Source: Streptomyces sp. NBC_00557 (GTDB lineage: Bacteria > Actinomycetota > Actinomycetes > Streptomycetales > Streptomycetaceae). Taken from it: a stretch of 64,000 nt of DNA. Of this stretch, positions 63,552 to 64,000 are shown in pieces; positions within the stretch are counted from its first letter, which is position 1; the number at the start of each line of letters is the position of its first letter. The notes beneath the pieces are model-generated. The model saw only the letters and a list, made by a program, of their open reading frames with translations, had not been told where the DNA came from and searched no databases. The position numbers and the translations under genes are program-made. The DNA is taken from contig NZ_CP107796.1 in the NCBI RefSeq assembly GCF_036345995.1, forward strand, positions 186,001 to 250,000, given 5' to 3'.

Positions 63552-64000
63552 TCAGGAACCGGCTGCGTTGTATGCGCCGGCTGCCTCCTTGCCGTAGTAC
63601 GGGTGGTACTCGTAGTCGCCGGCCCCGATGCTGATGTTGCCGATCTGCATGCCGGTGCCGTTGCCGGCGTCGAAGCGGGCCAGGAAGGGGCCGCCGCTGG
63701 AGCCGCCCGTCTGCACGCAGTCGATTCCCCAGATGCCGCCGCCGCCGTGCCCGCTCTGGAAGACCTCCGTGCCGGCGCACCAGTTCATCTGCTCGCCGCC
63801 TCCCTCGGCCGCGGAGCCGCCGTAGCCGAAGGAGTAGACGTACTGTCCGGGCGTCTGGTCGAAGCCGATGCCCTCGCCGCCCACCGTGTCCACCAGCCTG
63901 CGGCCGTTCACCGTGCCGACCGTGGCGAAGGCCGCGTCCCAGGCCGCGTCCGCGTCGCCGATGCGCTGCGGTTCCCAGTGCAGGGAGGTCGCGGCGAAGG
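63552..64000 (-). CDS. Trypsin-like serine peptidase (partial)
   Basis: The last 148 residues are visible and the N-terminus is beyond the right edge. The active-site serine segment is CVQTGGSSGGPFLARF, preceded by the disulfide-type WCAGTEVFQ. The segment FGYGGSAAEGGGEQMNWCAG belongs to the secreted S1-like peptidases of Streptomyces. The catalytic His and Asp lie in the missing part. It is probably exported. Confidence 0.85.
   Translation of the reverse strand, partial: FAATSLHWEPQRIGDADAAWDAAFATVGTVNGRRLVDTVGGEGIGFDQTPGQYVYSFGYGGSAAEGGGEQMNWCAGTEVFQSGHGGGGIWGIDCVQTGGSSGGPFLARFDAGNGTGMQIGNISIGAGDYEYHPYYGKEAAGAYNAAGS

Overview
The window is typical of a Streptomyces-type actinobacterium. 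GC is very high throughout, GTG and TTG starts are common, genes often overlap by 1-8 bases, and strong GGAGG-type ribosome sites sit before most starts. Families characteristic of sporulating actinobacteria are present: an SsgA-like protein, SpoIIE-type phosphatase and RsbW-type ATP-binding proteins, PucR and paralogous TetR regulators, DUF1206, DUF5701 and PRC-barrel proteins. I see no rRNA, tRNA, CRISPR array, phage module or polyketide/peptide synthase cluster. It reads as chromosome-arm accessory and stress territory rather than a core locus.

Layout. 1-9 kb: an FMN-glutamate-synthase-like gene plus a ThDP pyruvate-oxidase-like gene (cut by the left edge), a coupled PRC-barrel trio, a YihY/BrkB membrane protein, an anti-sigma-type ATPase, a beta-carbonic anhydrase and a RibD-like reductase. 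9-15.5 kb: a membrane SpoIIE-type phosphatase, a PucR regulator, a group-III PLP decarboxylase preceded by four helically phased palindromes, and a DUF3291 protein. 15.5-21.2 kb: a four-gene molybdo-flavoprotein operon (2Fe-2S, FAD, Mo subunits and XdhC) divergent from a TetR gene. 21.6-26.9 kb: an aldo/keto reductase plus DUF998 operon divergent from a paralogous TetR, two SDRs and a LysR. 27-39.6 kb: DUF5701, a VOC protein, a large secreted lectin/beta-helix protein, katG, an alpha/beta hydrolase facing a MarR regulator, a metallo-beta-lactamase-fold hydrolase with a TetR, and an SRPBCC protein. 40-46 kb: DUF1206, an aldo/keto reductase, an isochorismatase/GlxA pair and a CorA-like membrane protein.

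46-55 kb: a complete IS701-family element (46013-47410, 35-bp perfect inverted repeats, CTAG target duplication). Next to it is the most coherent catabolic unit of the window: a FrlD-like sugar kinase, a FrlB-like SIS deglycase and a four-gene polyamine/opine-type ABC importer, divergent from a LacI regulator with a near-perfect palindrome. I infer uptake and breakdown of fructosyl-amino (Amadori) compounds. 55-64 kb: an aminoglycoside-phosphotransferase-fold kinase, a membrane-anchored Mrr-like nuclease with a small HTH protein, an SsgA-like protein, a hydrolase gene remnant, a zinc-ribbon protein, a TlrB/RlmA-type 23S rRNA methyltransferase with a possible leader-peptide attenuator, a sugar-binding lipoprotein and a trypsin-like protease cut by the right edge.

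A recurring theme is local regulation: six regulator-gene neighbourhoods carry visible palindromic or repeated sites, and several of these pairs are 31 bp apart (three helical turns).
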